DNA from: Pontiellaceae bacterium B1224
GTDB lineage: Bacteria; Verrucomicrobiota; Kiritimatiellia; Kiritimatiellales; Pontiellaceae
Direction of reading: 5' to 3'
Assembly: GCA_029432815.1 (NCBI GenBank)
Contig: JAROBA010000010.1
Coordinates: forward strand, 1 to 64,000
DNA length: 64,000 nt
A program made the translations under genes and the position numbers. Each line of letters begins with the position of its first letter. Within the stretch, counting starts at the first letter, position 1. Below the pieces are notes generated by a model. It saw nothing but the letters and a program-made list of their open reading frames with translations, was not told the origin of the DNA and made no database searches. Below are positions 36,269 to 45,550 of the stretch, in pieces.

Positions 36269-37669
36269 ATGGGAAAAACACTGTTTGAAAAGATCTGGGA
36301 TAAGCATGTCGTCAAGGAATTGCCTGGCGGTGAAGTGCTACTCTACATTGATCGCCACCTTGTGCACGAAGTAACGAGCCCGCAGGCATTTGAAGGCCTG
36401 CGTTTGAACAATCGTAAAGTCCGCCATCCGGAACTGACCTTTGCAACAACGGACCACAACGTTCCGACCGACAGCCGCTCCGAGATCGTTGATCCGATTG
36501 CCAAGGCTCAGGTGGATGCACTTGAAAAGAACTGTGCGGATAACAACATTACCTTTTATGGAATGGAATCCGATAAGCAGGGCGTTGTTCACATTATCGG
36601 ACCGGAACAGGGTATAACGCTGCCGGGTACCACTGTAGTATGCGGCGACTCGCACACGGCAACCCACGGGGCCTTCGGGGCCATATCATTCGGCATCGGA
36701 ACTTCCGAAGTGGAACACGTTTTGGCCACCCAGACGCTCCGTCAGAAAATGCCGAAACAATATAAGGTGGAATTCAAAGGCAAGATCCCGGCCGGAGTAA
36801 CGGCAAAGGACATGGTTCTCGAACTCTGCGGAGAAATTGGAACGGCCGGCGGGACGGGGTGTGCATTCGAATTCTGCGGCGAAGCCATTGAAGCACTTTC
36901 CATGGAGGGTCGCCTGACGGTCTGCAACATGGCTATTGAAGCCGGTGCGCGCTCCGGACTGATTGCTCCAGATCAGACCACAATCGACTATGTGACGGCT
37001 GAAGACCGCCCGTTTGCTCCGAAAGACGAAGAACTCGAAAAATCCATCGCCTATTGGAAAACACTGTTTTCCGACGACGATGCGAAATTTGACAAGGTAC
37101 TCGTGATCGACGTTGAAAAGCTTGAACCGCAGGTGACCTGGGGCACAAGCCCCGGAATGGTGACGGGAGTAAACGGCGTAGTTCCTCAACTGGACGCCGT
37201 TGCAGAATACGCTCCGGAAGATGTTCGCGCCGCATTGGATTACATGGGGCTCGAACCGGGCATGAAAATGACGGACATCAAAATTGATGCTGTCTTCATC
37301 GGCAGCTGTACTAACGGCCGTATTGAAGACCTCCGTGCTGCTGCAGCTGTGATGAAAGGTAAAAAGGTTGCGGACGGTGTTCGCGTGCTGGTGGTGCCGG
37401 GCTCCGAAAAAGTTCGTTATCAGGCAGAGGCAGAACGGCTGGACCGCGTCTTCTTTGAAGCTGGTGCAGACTGGCGCTATGCCGGTTGCAGTATGTGCCT
37501 GGCCATGAATCCGGACAAGCTCGCCGATAAGGAGCGTTGTGCATCAACCTCCAATCGAAACTTTGAAGGCCGTCAGGGACGCGGCGGCCGCACACATCTC
37601 GTCAGCCCGGCCATGGCGGCCGCTGCTGCGATCAACGGACACTTCGTTGATGTAAGGGAGATCGACTAA
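36269..37669 (+). CDS. leuC: 3-isopropylmalate dehydratase, large subunit
   Basis: LeuC with LeuD isomerises 2- to 3-isopropylmalate in leucine synthesis. The 466 residues match the bacterial type. Fe-S cysteines: '[17 protein letters not shown]' (near 347) and the pair in '[13 protein letters not shown]' (near 407-410). Also '[35 protein letters not shown]' and the C-terminal '[30 protein letters not shown]'. The stop overlaps the leuD start (TAATG). The 4Fe-4S need links it to the SUF genes. Confidence 0.98.
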   Translation: MGKTLFEKIWDKHVVKELPGGEVLLYIDRHLVHEVTSPQAFEGLRLNNRKVRHPELTFATTDHNVPTDSRSEIVDPIAKAQVDALEKNCADNNITFYGMESDKQGVVHIIGPEQGITLPGTTVVCGDSHTATHGAFGAISFGIGTSEVEHVLATQTLRQKMPKQYKVEFKGKIPAGVTAKDMVLELCGEIGTAGGTGCAFEFCGEAIEALSMEGRLTVCNMAIEAGARSGLIAPDQTTIDYVTAEDRPFAPKDEELEKSIAYWKTLFSDDDAKFDKVLVIDVEKLEPQVTWGTSPGMVTGVNGVVPQLDAVAEYAPEDVRAALDYMGLEPGMKMTDIKIDAVFIGSCTNGRIEDLRAAAAVMKGKKVADGVRVLVVPGSEKVRYQAEAERLDRVFFEAGADWRYAGCSMCLAMNPDKLADKERCASTSNRNFEGRQGRGGRTHLVSPAMAAAAAINGHFVDVREID

Positions 37670-38289
37670 TGGAAAAATTTAATACATTCACGGGTGTGGT
37701 ATGTGCGGTTGACCGTGCAAATATTGATACCGACGCATTGATTCCGAAAGAGCATCTGAAATCCATCAAACGCACCGGCTTCGGTCCGGCACTGTTTTCA
37801 GACTGGCGCTATAATGACGACGGGTCCGATAATCCGGACTTCGCGCTGAATCAGCCGAAAGCGGCCGGGGCCTCGATTCTGGTCGGACGCAATAATTTCG
37901 GATGCGGCTCGAGTCGTGAACACGCAGTATGGGCGGTTGCTCAGCAGGGTTTCCGCGTTGTGATTGCTCCGGTAGAAGGGGATATTCCGGGGTTTGCCGA
38001 CATCTTCTGCAACAATTGCGCAAAGAACGGTATTCTGACGGTTCAGCTTTCAAGTGAACAGGTGGATCAGATTTTTGAAATGGCTGCGGCTGACGAACCG
38101 CTTGAGGCGACGGTGAATCTGGAAGATCAGAAAGTGATCTTCGGCGACGCTGAGTTTTCTTTTGAAGTTGCTCCGGCTGTTAAGGAAAAGCTGTTGCAGG
38201 GGCTGGATGATATTGCCGAGTCGCTACTTTATGAAGGTGAGATTACCGTGTTTGAAACCACGCACAATGCTCAGTTGCTGAGCGCTTAG
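37669..38289 (+). CDS. leuD: 3-isopropylmalate dehydratase, small subunit
   Basis: LeuD, 206 residues, the swivel domain that completes the active site with LeuC. Seen: 'FNTFTGVVCAVDRANIDTDALIPKEHLKSIKRTGFG', 'ILVGRNNFGCGSSREHAVWAVAQQGFRVVIAP' (the GCGSSREHA motif) and 'FADIFCNNCAKNGILTVQLS'. It is coupled to leuC by a one-base overlap. A perfect palindrome copy begins 3 nt after the stop and a terminator follows. Confidence 0.98.
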   Translation: MEKFNTFTGVVCAVDRANIDTDALIPKEHLKSIKRTGFGPALFSDWRYNDDGSDNPDFALNQPKAAGASILVGRNNFGCGSSREHAVWAVAQQGFRVVIAPVEGDIPGFADIFCNNCAKNGILTVQLSSEQVDQIFEMAAADEPLEATVNLEDQKVIFGDAEFSFEVAPAVKEKLLQGLDDIAESLLYEGEITVFETTHNAQLLSA

Positions 38290-38292
38290 ACT

Positions 38293-38307
38293 TTCCAAAC
38301 ATTGGAA
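38293..38307. repeat. Palindrome copy, centre ACA
   Basis: Perfect arms, 3 nt after the leuD stop; a one-mismatch copy forms the terminator stem at 38328. Confidence 0.95.
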
Positions 38308-38323
38308 GAACGTTTACAAGTAT

Positions 38324-38351
38324 AAGCTTCCATTCTTTGGAAGCTTTTTTT
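38324..38351 (+). terminator. Rho-independent terminator of leuCD
   Basis: AAGCTTCCA (38324-38332) pairs perfectly with TGGAAGCTT (38338-38346) across TTCTT, followed by a T-run. The stem itself is a one-mismatch form of the palindrome (38328-38342), 35 bp after a perfect copy. Confidence 0.92.
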
Positions 38352-38365
38352 GTGTATAGGGCCTT

Positions 38366-39472
38366 ATGAAAAATTATCTGACAGCTTCCATTTCCGAGTC
38401 CGCCGTTCGGCATAATATTGCCATATTGCGCGGTTTGATCGGTAACGATGTAAAGTTGTGTCCGGTGGTGAAAGACGATTGCTTCGGGCACGGCATGGAT
38501 ATTCTTTTCCCGGTACTGGCAGAACTAACCGACGGGTTTGCAGTGGCGGCACCTATGGAAGCGCTTGAGCTCCGTAGCAAAGGATATCACGGGTTTATTC
38601 TCTGCTTTCTCTCGGCATATTTCGACGATTTCAAGGTTCAGGATGAACTGGTCTGGCAGGAAATCACGCAGACAGTGATGTCAAATTCTGCGCTGGCCTC
38701 TATTGAGGCATCGGCAAAACGGGTTGGAAAAACGGCGCGCGTTCATTTGAAGGTGGATAGCGGTATGGGGCGGCTGGGTGTTCCCGCAAAGCAGGCGCCG
38801 GATTTGATTGCCGCAATTCGGGATTCCGAATATGTGGAGCTGTCCGGGATCTATACCCATTTTGCTACGGCGGATGAGCGCGATCGGACCGCAACGGAAA
38901 ATCAGCTGGAGCTCTTTAAAACGATCCTCCCGGAACAGGGTAGTCTGACCATTCATGCGGCCAACTCGGCGGCCACCCTCGATTGGCCGGAAACCCATTT
39001 CGACATGGTTCGGATGGGCATTGCAATCTATGGTTGCCATCCTTCGGATCAACTGCACAACCGGGTTGATTTAAAACCGTGTATGTCGGTGAAAGCCAAG
39101 CTGATTGCCGTGAAGCATATGCGTGAAGGCAGTCGTAGCGGATATGGACTTGCTCACGAATACAAACGCGACAGCCGGGTTGGCATCGTCCCGATCGGTT
39201 ATGGCGATGGATATTTTCGCAGTCTTTCCGGTCAAGCGGTCGTCCGTATCAACGGGCGGGATGCTCCGGTGTGCGGGCGCGTTTCAATGGATCAGATGAC
39301 TGTGGATGTAACGGATATTCCCGATGTGAAAGTCGGCGACGATGTTGAAGTCATTTCATCCGATCCGTCCGCGCCGAACTGCGTGGAAAATCTGGCCCGT
39401 CTGGCCGGCACCATTCCGTATGAAATAACCTGCCATCTCGGCCACAATATGCGGCACAGACTGGTGGATTAA
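38366..39472 (+). CDS. alr: Alanine racemase
   Basis: Alr makes D-alanine for peptidoglycan. It is a 368-residue fold III PLP enzyme. The PLP lysine lies in 'CPVVKDDCFGHGMDI' (near 34), where the usual motif is V-K-A-N-A-Y-G-H-G, so two or three positions are unusual. 'VHLKVDSGMGRLGV' and the catalytic Tyr in 'RSGYGLAHEYKRDSRVGIVPIGYGDGY' (near 258) are normal, as is 'GRVSMDQMTVDVTDI'. It is convergent with the following gene by a 4-nt overlap. Together with ald it covers both alanine routes in this window. Confidence 0.93.
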   Translation: MKNYLTASISESAVRHNIAILRGLIGNDVKLCPVVKDDCFGHGMDILFPVLAELTDGFAVAAPMEALELRSKGYHGFILCFLSAYFDDFKVQDELVWQEITQTVMSNSALASIEASAKRVGKTARVHLKVDSGMGRLGVPAKQAPDLIAAIRDSEYVELSGIYTHFATADERDRTATENQLELFKTILPEQGSLTIHAANSAATLDWPETHFDMVRMGIAIYGCHPSDQLHNRVDLKPCMSVKAKLIAVKHMREGSRSGYGLAHEYKRDSRVGIVPIGYGDGYFRSLSGQAVVRINGRDAPVCGRVSMDQMTVDVTDIPDVKVGDDVEVISSDPSAPNCVENLARLAGTIPYEITCHLGHNMRHRLVD

Positions 39473-40026
39473 TCTTTTAATTTTTCAGAGGCGCTTTTGA
39501 AGGCTCCGGCGCAGTCGGGACAGATGCAATGGCTGAATTCCATTTTAGTTTGTTTTTTTAAATAACTATCGATGGATTGCCAATTTCCTTCATCGTCCTG
39601 AATCTTTTTGCAACCGCTGCACATATTGTGAAGTCCGCCCAGCTCCTGAACTTGCGAAAGAACGGTTTGCAGCTGTTCATTGGTTTCCTTCAGTTCCTTT
39701 TCTTTTTTACGCAGCGCTTTCTTTTCGCGGCGTAAATGGCCGATGGAAAGTGCGGTTACAACCTGAAGGCCCAGGTAGGCCGGAGAACTCGCAAAATGCA
39801 GATAATTGGCGGATACAGTGAATTGTTGAAAAATCAGATTTGTTAATGGAATAAGCAGTACGGTGGCAATCACGCCTTGAATGGCCCCTAAAAGCCATGA
39901 AATCAGGCCGACCATTCCGATTCCGAGAATGAAATAGGGTTGATCAGGAGGGGCTAAAAAGCGCAACGCCGCAAGGTATGCGACCAACGCAGCAACTGCT
40001 ATAATAAATCTGATGTATTGATTCAT
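39469..40026 (-). CDS. Membrane protein with coiled coil and Cys-rich GC-x2-C tail
   Basis: A 185-residue protein: three to four TM helices (about 5-95), a charged coiled coil (100-135, 'RREKKALRKKEKELKETNEQLQTVLSQV'), then 'MCSGCKKIQDDEGNWQSIDSYLKKQTKMEFSHCICPDCAGAF'. The tail is the four-Cys module I recognise at the C-terminus of many PAS, sensor and response-regulator proteins ('C..CkkIrdd.g.W..ie.y......fShgiCp.C'). Here it is joined to a membrane domain without kinase or receiver. Probably a metal- or redox-linked signalling part; partner unknown. Confidence 0.6.
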   Translation of the reverse strand: MNQYIRFIIAVAALVAYLAALRFLAPPDQPYFILGIGMVGLISWLLGAIQGVIATVLLIPLTNLIFQQFTVSANYLHFASSPAYLGLQVVTALSIGHLRREKKALRKKEKELKETNEQLQTVLSQVQELGGLHNMCSGCKKIQDDEGNWQSIDSYLKKQTKMEFSHCICPDCAGAFKSASEKLKD

Positions 40027-40068
40027 TCAACCTTCCAAACAACAGGGACCATGAGGCTCCTGATCTTA

Positions 40069-41118
40069 CTATGGATACTGACCAGCAGACGCAAGTGCTG
40101 TGCCAGAATCCATTCCGAACATCAGGTTCATGTTCTGCATCGCGTTGCCGGCCTGGCCCTTCATCAGATTATCAATGTGGGAAATTATCCGCAGGCGGTT
40201 GTTCCGCTCATCCACGTCCACCGTGAGACTGCAGTAGTTTGTGCCCCGGATATCGGCAATACTCGCCGGCGTCGAAGCTCCCTGAACGCGAACGAATGAA
40301 TTGTGCTTGTTATATTCACGATAGATTTCGAGCACTTCGTCCGCTTTTTGGCCATCCAGTGTGGCATAGAGGCAGGACATAATACCGCGGCAGACCGGCA
40401 CCACCTGAGCGGTGAAGGTCATCTGAACATCGTCATCGCCCAGCAGCCCGAGTTCCTGCTCAATTTCAACCACATGCTGATGACCGGCCAGTTTATAGGC
40501 ATTCATATTGTCGTAGCGGTTCGGGTAGTGAAATGCGGCATTTGGCTTTTTGCCCGCACCGGATACGCCGGTTTTGCAATCAGCAATAATACTCTTCGTA
40601 TCAATAATTCCAGCAGCAACCGCCGGAGCAAGCCCCAGTATGCAGCTCACCGCAAAACAGCCGGGATTGCCCACAATACTTTGCGCGGAAGAAATGTCGT
40701 GCAGTTCCGGAAGACCGTAGACGGTTTCTGTCAGCAGTGCCGGCGCTTTATGCACCGGATCCAGTCCGATAAAGTTGGCATATTCCGCATACCGCTCCAC
40801 TGATCCGAAGCGGAAGTCGCCACTGTAGTCGATCACTTTCGCGCCGCGCTCCAGTTCATCTTCCGCGCTTTGCATGCCGACGCCATCGGGCGTGGAGAAA
40901 AAGACCACGTCGTATTGCTCTTTGGTTTTAGGATCCTCGGGCGACACAATCACATCATCGCAAAAGCCGCGCAGGTGGGGAAACACATCGCTCATTTTTC
41001 GGCCGGTATCCGACAGACTGACCAGGCAGCCAATCTCTGTTTCCGGGTGTTTCAACAGTAATTCTGTAATTCCCACGCCGCCATAGCCGCCGGCTCCAAC
41101 CACTTTTGCTTTAATCAT
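40069..41118 (-). CDS. argC: N-acetyl-gamma-glutamyl-phosphate reductase
   Basis: ArgC reduces N-acetylglutamyl phosphate in arginine synthesis. It has 349 residues. NADP-binding start 'VGAGGYGGVGITELLLKHPE' and catalytic Cys in 'SIVGNPGCFAVSCILGLAP' (near 150). 'VSGAGKKPNAAFHYPNRYDNMNAYKLAGHQHVVEIEQEL' and C-terminal 'IDNLMKGQAGNAMQNMNLMFG' are family hallmarks. The start has AGGAGA upstream. Its product line meets carbamoyl phosphate (carAB) at the citrulline step. Confidence 0.96.
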   Translation of the reverse strand: MIKAKVVGAGGYGGVGITELLLKHPETEIGCLVSLSDTGRKMSDVFPHLRGFCDDVIVSPEDPKTKEQYDVVFFSTPDGVGMQSAEDELERGAKVIDYSGDFRFGSVERYAEYANFIGLDPVHKAPALLTETVYGLPELHDISSAQSIVGNPGCFAVSCILGLAPAVAAGIIDTKSIIADCKTGVSGAGKKPNAAFHYPNRYDNMNAYKLAGHQHVVEIEQELGLLGDDDVQMTFTAQVVPVCRGIMSCLYATLDGQKADEVLEIYREYNKHNSFVRVQGASTPASIADIRGTNYCSLTVDVDERNNRLRIISHIDNLMKGQAGNAMQNMNLMFGMDSGTALASAGQYP

Positions 41119-41210
41119 GATGTTTCTCCTGTCAAAAATTGAAGGTCGAAAACCTAAACCACCGAACTATGCGAATCGACACAAAAGTTCATCTATGACA
41201 GCTTAACGCC

Positions 41211-41699
41211 ATGAAGATCGGAATTTTATCAGACACACACGGGAATATTTTAAGTACCACAAAATGCGTGTATGTTTTCCGTGATTCGAAGGTCGGTGCT
41301 GTTTTTCACTGCGGTGACATCGGCTCGTTCGAGGTGCTTTGTTTGTTGTGTAAATTGAATGTTCCCGTGCATGCGGTTTTGGGAAATGTGGATCAGTTTT
41401 CCAATGATTGGAAATATGCACCCCGCCCGAAAGAGCTCCAGCTGCATGGACGGTTTGCAGATATATCCCTGGAAAGCCGCCGCATCGCCTTATTGCATAG
41501 CGACGACAGGGCGGCACGGGACCAGGCGATTCTTTCCGGTGAGTTTGATTTTGTTTTCACGGGCCATACGCACGAACGGCATGACTACACCGTTGGTGCC
41601 ACCCGTTGCATTAATCCCGGTACGGCCGGCCGTGGAGCTCCGAATACCTGCGTGGTGCTGGACATGAGCGATGGGAAACTCACGTCTTACGAATGCTAG
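41211..41699 (+). CDS. YfcE/MJ0936-type metallophosphoesterase
   Basis: A 162-residue calcineurin-like phosphodiesterase. Metal ligands are visible in order: 'ILSDTHGN' (D, H), 'FHCGDIGSFEV' (D), 'VLGNVDQF' (N, D), 'IALLHSDD' (H) and 'FVFTGHTHERHDY' (G-H-T-H). Members hydrolyse bis-pNPP and cyclic dinucleotide-like esters in vitro; the natural substrate is unknown. A palindrome copy at 41399 supplies SNDWK right after the GNxD motif. Divergent from argC and convergent with ald, whose stop region it overlaps by 4 nt. Confidence 0.9.
   Translation: MKIGILSDTHGNILSTTKCVYVFRDSKVGAVFHCGDIGSFEVLCLLCKLNVPVHAVLGNVDQFSNDWKYAPRPKELQLHGRFADISLESRRIALLHSDDRAARDQAILSGEFDFVFTGHTHERHDYTVGATRCINPGTAGRGAPNTCVVLDMSDGKLTSYEC
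41399..41413. repeat. Palindrome copy, centre TGA
   Basis: Perfect arms in the phosphoesterase gene, read as SNDWK. Confidence 0.95.
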
Positions 41700-42790
41700 T
41701 TTCCAAGGTCTGGAAACGCATCTGCAACCGCCCGGCAGGTAATGATGCCGTCACGCATATTCAATGCGGCATTCCTTCCGGAACTTTTTTCCAAAAATCC
41801 ATCGAGCCCTAGATTCGCCAGCTCCCGGCAATAGGCCAACGTGGCATTACAGAGCGCGTGACTGCTGGTGCACCCAACCGCTCCCGGCATATTCGTGACA
41901 CAGTAATGCACCACTTCATCCACCACATAAACCGGACTGCCGTGTGTGGTGGGTTTGCTGGTATCGCAGCATCCGCCCTGATCGATACAGACATCGACGA
42001 TGACGGATCCTTTTTTCATTTTGGAAACCAGCTCCCGCGTAATCAGTTTCGGTGCCAGTGCTCCGGGAATCAGCACGGAACCGATGACCAGATCGGCCAG
42101 AATGGCATAGCGTTCAATGGCATGCGGTTCGCAGAAAACGGTCGTGACATTCGGCGGCATGATTTCGTCGAGCTGCCGCAACCGATCCAGATTAATGTCC
42201 ATGATCGTGACATTGGCCCCGAGCCCCGCCGCCACTTTGGCTGCATTGGAGCCCACTACGCCGGCTCCTAGAATCAGGACGTTTGCCGGAGCAACACCCG
42301 GAACGCCTCCGAGCAGGATACCGCGGCCCATCATCGGCTTTTCAAGAAATTTTGCACCTTCCTGAGCGGATAGCTTTCCGGCCACTTCGCTCATGGGCGT
42401 AAGCAGGGGAAGTCGGCCCAGGTCATCAGCGAGCGTTTCATAGGCAACCGCTGAGATGCGCTTTTCCAGACATTGGAACGTCAGTTCACGGGAGCTGGCA
42501 AAGTGAAAGTAGCAGAAAAGAATCTGGCCGGGTTTCAGCCGGTTCATTTCCTCCGATTGCGGTTCCTTCACTTTCACGATCATGTCCGCTCGTTGGAACA
42601 ACTCCTCTGGAGAATCGACGACTTCCGCACCGACAGACGTGAAATCATGATTGCTGAATCCGCTGCCCAAACCGGCATCGCGCTCAATCAGGACGGTATG
42701 TCCATCTTTAATCAGCAACTGAGCGCCGACCGGCAGCATGGCAATACGATATTCATCGGGTTTAACTTCGCGTGGCACACCAACAATCAT
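41696..42790 (-). CDS. ald: Alanine dehydrogenase
   Basis: Ald interconverts alanine and pyruvate plus ammonia with NAD. The family begins 'MIVGVPREVKPDEYRIAMLP', so I use ATG 42790. In-frame sequence up to 42982 lies inside glpK and has no homology to the family. At 364 residues the length is normal. Seen: 'VLIERDAGLGSGFSNHDF', 'MIVKVKEPQSEE', 'YFHFASSRELT', NAD fold 'VLILGAGVVGSNAAKVAAGLGANVTIMDIN' and 'VDVCIDQGGCCDTSKPTTHGSPVY'. It starts 1 nt after the glpK stop. The last residues are encoded by a one-mismatch palindrome copy (41701). Confidence 0.94.
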   Translation of the reverse strand: MIVGVPREVKPDEYRIAMLPVGAQLLIKDGHTVLIERDAGLGSGFSNHDFTSVGAEVVDSPEELFQRADMIVKVKEPQSEEMNRLKPGQILFCYFHFASSRELTFQCLEKRISAVAYETLADDLGRLPLLTPMSEVAGKLSAQEGAKFLEKPMMGRGILLGGVPGVAPANVLILGAGVVGSNAAKVAAGLGANVTIMDINLDRLRQLDEIMPPNVTTVFCEPHAIERYAILADLVIGSVLIPGALAPKLITRELVSKMKKGSVIVDVCIDQGGCCDTSKPTTHGSPVYVVDEVVHYCVTNMPGAVGCTSSHALCNATLAYCRELANLGLDGFLEKSSGRNAALNMRDGIITCRAVADAFPDLGN

Positions 42791-42791
42791 C

Positions 42792-44279
42792 TTAATTCGC
42801 CCAGTTTTTGCAGCGTTCAACGGCTTTGAGCCATCGTGCGAAGCGGGACTCAGCTTCGTCTTTACTGATTTGCGGTTCGAAGACGCGGTCGACTTTCCGA
42901 ACCTTGGAAATTTCGTCCGGGTCTTGCCAGAACCCAACAGCCAACCCGGCCAGAGCGGCAACCCCGAAGGCGGTGGTTTCAATCAGCTTCGGCCGTTCCA
43001 CCGGCATTTGAAGCAGATCGGCCTGAATCTGGAGCAGAAGATCGTCGGCCGTGGCACCGCCATCCACCTTCAGCGTTTCCATCGGTTGTCCAGAATCTTT
43101 CTCCATGGCCCGCAAAAGTTCCAACGATTGGAAACAGATCGCTTCCTGTGCCGCCCGGGCGAGGTGTGCTTTCCCCGTTCCGCGGGTCAGGCCGATGATG
43201 CCTCCGCGCGCACTCGGATCCCAGTGGGGGGCTCCGAGCCCCGCAAAGGCCGGCACGAAATAGACCCCGCCAGTATCGGGAACCTGAGCGGCAAGCGGCT
43301 GGATATCGGATGAGGATTCAATAATCCCGAGTTCGTCGCGCAGCCACTGAACGACAGCGCCTCCGATAAAGGCGCTGCCTTCCAGGGCATAGCTCACTTC
43401 ATTTCCGCGTTTCCATGCCACGGTCGTTAGCAATTGGTTGGTGGAGGGCACCGGTTCGACTCCTGTGTTTTTCAGCAGGAAGATCCCGGTTCCGTATGTG
43501 TTTTTTGAAGCACCCGGATCAAAACAACCCTGACCGAAAAGTGCGGCATGCTGATCACCGGCGATCCCGGAAATGGAGCAGCCGCATTCGCAAAGGAAGC
43601 GGTCGACCGTTCCATAGATTTCGCTGGAAGAACGAACTTCCGGCATCATATTTTTCGGAATGTCGAGTAGCTCGAGCAGTTCGTTATCCCATTCCAGTGT
43701 GTGGATATTGAAGAGCAGGGTGCGGGAAGCATTGGATACATCGGTGATGTGCTGCTGTCCGCCGGTGAGTTTCCAGACCAGCCACGAATCGATCGTGCCG
43801 AAAGCCAGTTCGCCTTTTTCGGCAACAGCCCGGGCTCCATCGACATGATCCAGAATCCATTTCAGTTTGGTGCCGGAAAAATAGGGATCCAACCGGAGTC
43901 CCGTTTTTTCGGAAAACAGTTTTTCCAGTCCGTCGGCTTTGAGCTTAGCGCAGTAGTCCGCCGTGCGCCGGTCCTGCCAGACAATGGCATTATATACCGG
44001 TTCTCCGGTTTTTCGATTCCAGACCACTGTCGTTTCACGTTGATTGGTAATGCCGATGGACGCGATATCTTCACAGTGCACGCTGGCATGATGCATCGCC
44101 TCATGAGCGGTGCTCTGCTGGGTTTCCCAAATTTCAAGCGGGTCGTGTTCCACCCAACCGGGTTTGGGGTAGTACTGCTTGAATTCCAGTTGCGCAACCG
44201 CGCGGATTTTTCCCGCTTGGTCGAACAGGATAGAGCGGGAACTGGTCGTTCCTTGATCTAGCGCCATAACACATTTCAT
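42792..44279 (-). CDS. glpK: Glycerol kinase
   Basis: GlpK phosphorylates glycerol to glycerol 3-phosphate. It is a 495-residue FGGY kinase. N-terminal phosphate loop '[18 protein letters not shown]', '[28 protein letters not shown]' (glycerol-site R-E), '[25 protein letters not shown]', '[21 protein letters not shown]' and '[19 protein letters not shown]', all typical. It forms a two-gene run with ald. No glycerol facilitator or glpD is next to it. Palindrome copies at 43119 (FQSLE) and 42895 lie in its C-terminal domain. Confidence 0.97.
   Translation of the reverse strand: MKCVMALDQGTTSSRSILFDQAGKIRAVAQLEFKQYYPKPGWVEHDPLEIWETQQSTAHEAMHHASVHCEDIASIGITNQRETTVVWNRKTGEPVYNAIVWQDRRTADYCAKLKADGLEKLFSEKTGLRLDPYFSGTKLKWILDHVDGARAVAEKGELAFGTIDSWLVWKLTGGQQHITDVSNASRTLLFNIHTLEWDNELLELLDIPKNMMPEVRSSSEIYGTVDRFLCECGCSISGIAGDQHAALFGQGCFDPGASKNTYGTGIFLLKNTGVEPVPSTNQLLTTVAWKRGNEVSYALEGSAFIGGAVVQWLRDELGIIESSSDIQPLAAQVPDTGGVYFVPAFAGLGAPHWDPSARGGIIGLTRGTGKAHLARAAQEAICFQSLELLRAMEKDSGQPMETLKVDGGATADDLLLQIQADLLQMPVERPKLIETTAFGVAALAGLAVGFWQDPDEISKVRKVDRVFEPQISKDEAESRFARWLKAVERCKNWAN
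43119..43133. repeat. Palindrome copy, centre CGA
   Basis: Perfect arms in glpK, read as FQSLE. Confidence 0.95.
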
Positions 44280-44348
44280 GCGTCGGAGTATAAAAAGTGT
44301 TTTGTTGAATAGAAGTTCTAATTCAACTTAAGTCGCCATTTCGCAAAA

Positions 44349-44380
44349 AAAAGGCACCGTGCTTTCGCTCGGTGCCTTTT
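44349..44380 (-). terminator. Bidirectional terminator downstream of purM
   Basis: AAAAGGCACCG (44349-44359) pairs with CGGTGCCTTTT (44370-44380). On the minus strand it ends in eight T. It follows the palindrome copy (44385-44399) that lies 3 nt past the purM stop. Confidence 0.93.
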
Positions 44381-44384
44381 GCGT

Positions 44385-44399
44385 TTCCAGAGTTTGGAA
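44385..44399. repeat. Palindrome copy (one mismatch), centre AGT
   Basis: TTCCAG/TTGGAA, 3 nt past the purM stop, next to its terminator. Confidence 0.85.
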
Positions 44400-44402
44400 C
44401 GT

Positions 44403-45437
44403 TTAGTTGATCAGAACCGATTGGCCGGATCCTTCAACAATTTCACCGACCACGATCGATTGTTGATTGTTGGCTTCCAGGATGGCCTGGGTTTCTGCAA
44501 CATCTTCCGCCGCGACCATTAGAACGTAGCCGATACCCATATTGAATACGCGGTACATTTCTTCGTGATCCACCTGCCCCTGTTCTTCGATGAATTCGTA
44601 GATGGCCGGAGTTTTCCAGGTGGCGCGATCAAACTGGGCATCAACGTTTTTCGGCAGGACACGCGGGACATTGTCATAAAGACCGCCGCCGGTAATGTGC
44701 GCCATACCTTTAACGTTGACCTTTTCGATAACCGCCATCACTTCGTTCAGGTAGCTCTTATGGATCGCCAGCAGCGCATCCTGGAAGGTGACGTCCGTTC
44801 CCGGAACCAGATCCTCCAGCTTTTTGCCGGCCGTTTCAAAGATCACTTTACGGGCCAGCGAGTATCCATTGGTCTGCAGGCCGGTAGAGGGAAGGCCGAT
44901 CATCACATCGCCTTTGCTGATCTTTTCGCCGGTGATTACTTTGTCGCGCTCAACGGTACCCACAATGGTTCCAACGAGGTCGTATTCGCCTTCAGGATAA
45001 AGACCGGGCATTTCAGCGGTTTCTCCGCCGAGCAGGGCGGCACCGTTTTCGCGGCAGGCTTTACAGAATCCGCTGACGACTGCTTCGAAAACTTCCGGAG
45101 CAAGGGAGGCGGTTCCCAGATAATCGAGGAAGAAGAGGGGCTTTGCACCCTGAACCAGAATATCGTTGGTGCAGTGGTTCACCAGATCCTGCCCCACGGT
45201 GTTGTGTATGTTGGCCATGTTGGCCACTTTCAGTTTGGTTCCGACGCCGTCGACACTGCTGACCAGCAGACTGTCTGCGCCCGGGGATTTGAACAGACCA
45301 CCGAAGCTTCCGATTTCGCTCACGACGCCATCGGTATTGGTTGATTTCACATCGCTTTTTATATTCTGAAGCGAGCCCATCATTACATCAATATCCACGC
45401 CGGCTTCGGCATAAGCGGATTTTTTCTTTTCACTCAT
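44403..45437 (-). CDS. purM: Phosphoribosylformylglycinamidine cyclo-ligase
   Basis: PurM closes the imidazole ring (AIR synthetase) in purine synthesis. It has 344 residues. N-terminal 'SAYAEAGVDIDVMMGSLQNIK', 'LLVSSVDGVGTKLKVANM', 'LGGETAEMPGLYPEGEYDLVGTIVG', 'GLPSTGLQTNGYSLARKV' and 'GMAHITGGGLYDNVPRVLP' are family landmarks. Shine-Dalgarno AAGGAT. It stands alone with its own terminator. The purine theme is shared with guaA. Confidence 0.97.
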   Translation of the reverse strand: MSEKKKSAYAEAGVDIDVMMGSLQNIKSDVKSTNTDGVVSEIGSFGGLFKSPGADSLLVSSVDGVGTKLKVANMANIHNTVGQDLVNHCTNDILVQGAKPLFFLDYLGTASLAPEVFEAVVSGFCKACRENGAALLGGETAEMPGLYPEGEYDLVGTIVGTVERDKVITGEKISKGDVMIGLPSTGLQTNGYSLARKVIFETAGKKLEDLVPGTDVTFQDALLAIHKSYLNEVMAVIEKVNVKGMAHITGGGLYDNVPRVLPKNVDAQFDRATWKTPAIYEFIEEQGQVDHEEMYRVFNMGIGYVLMVAAEDVAETQAILEANNQQSIVVGEIVEGSGQSVLIN

Positions 45438-45516
45438 AGTTGCATCCTTTTCTAAAAATAATGCGCGCGATTAAACAGGCATACGCCACTTGAAACAAGT
45501 CTGTTACCTAATAATT

Positions 45517-45545
45517 CCTCGCAGAGGCGTAGAGTACGCAGAGGA
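45517..45545. repeat. CTCTGCG-word element (single arm)
   Basis: CCTCGCAGAGGCGTAGAGTA continuing CGCAGAGGA, the same words as the left arm of the hairpin at 8867-8939 but without a facing arm. It lies between the Nif3-like gene's stop and the purM start. Confidence 0.5.
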
Positions 45546-45550
45546 GATAG

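Noticed and set aside
42791-42982. N-terminal extension of ald into glpK
   Set aside because: The 64 extra residues lie inside glpK and do not resemble alanine dehydrogenases, which start at the ATG used here.
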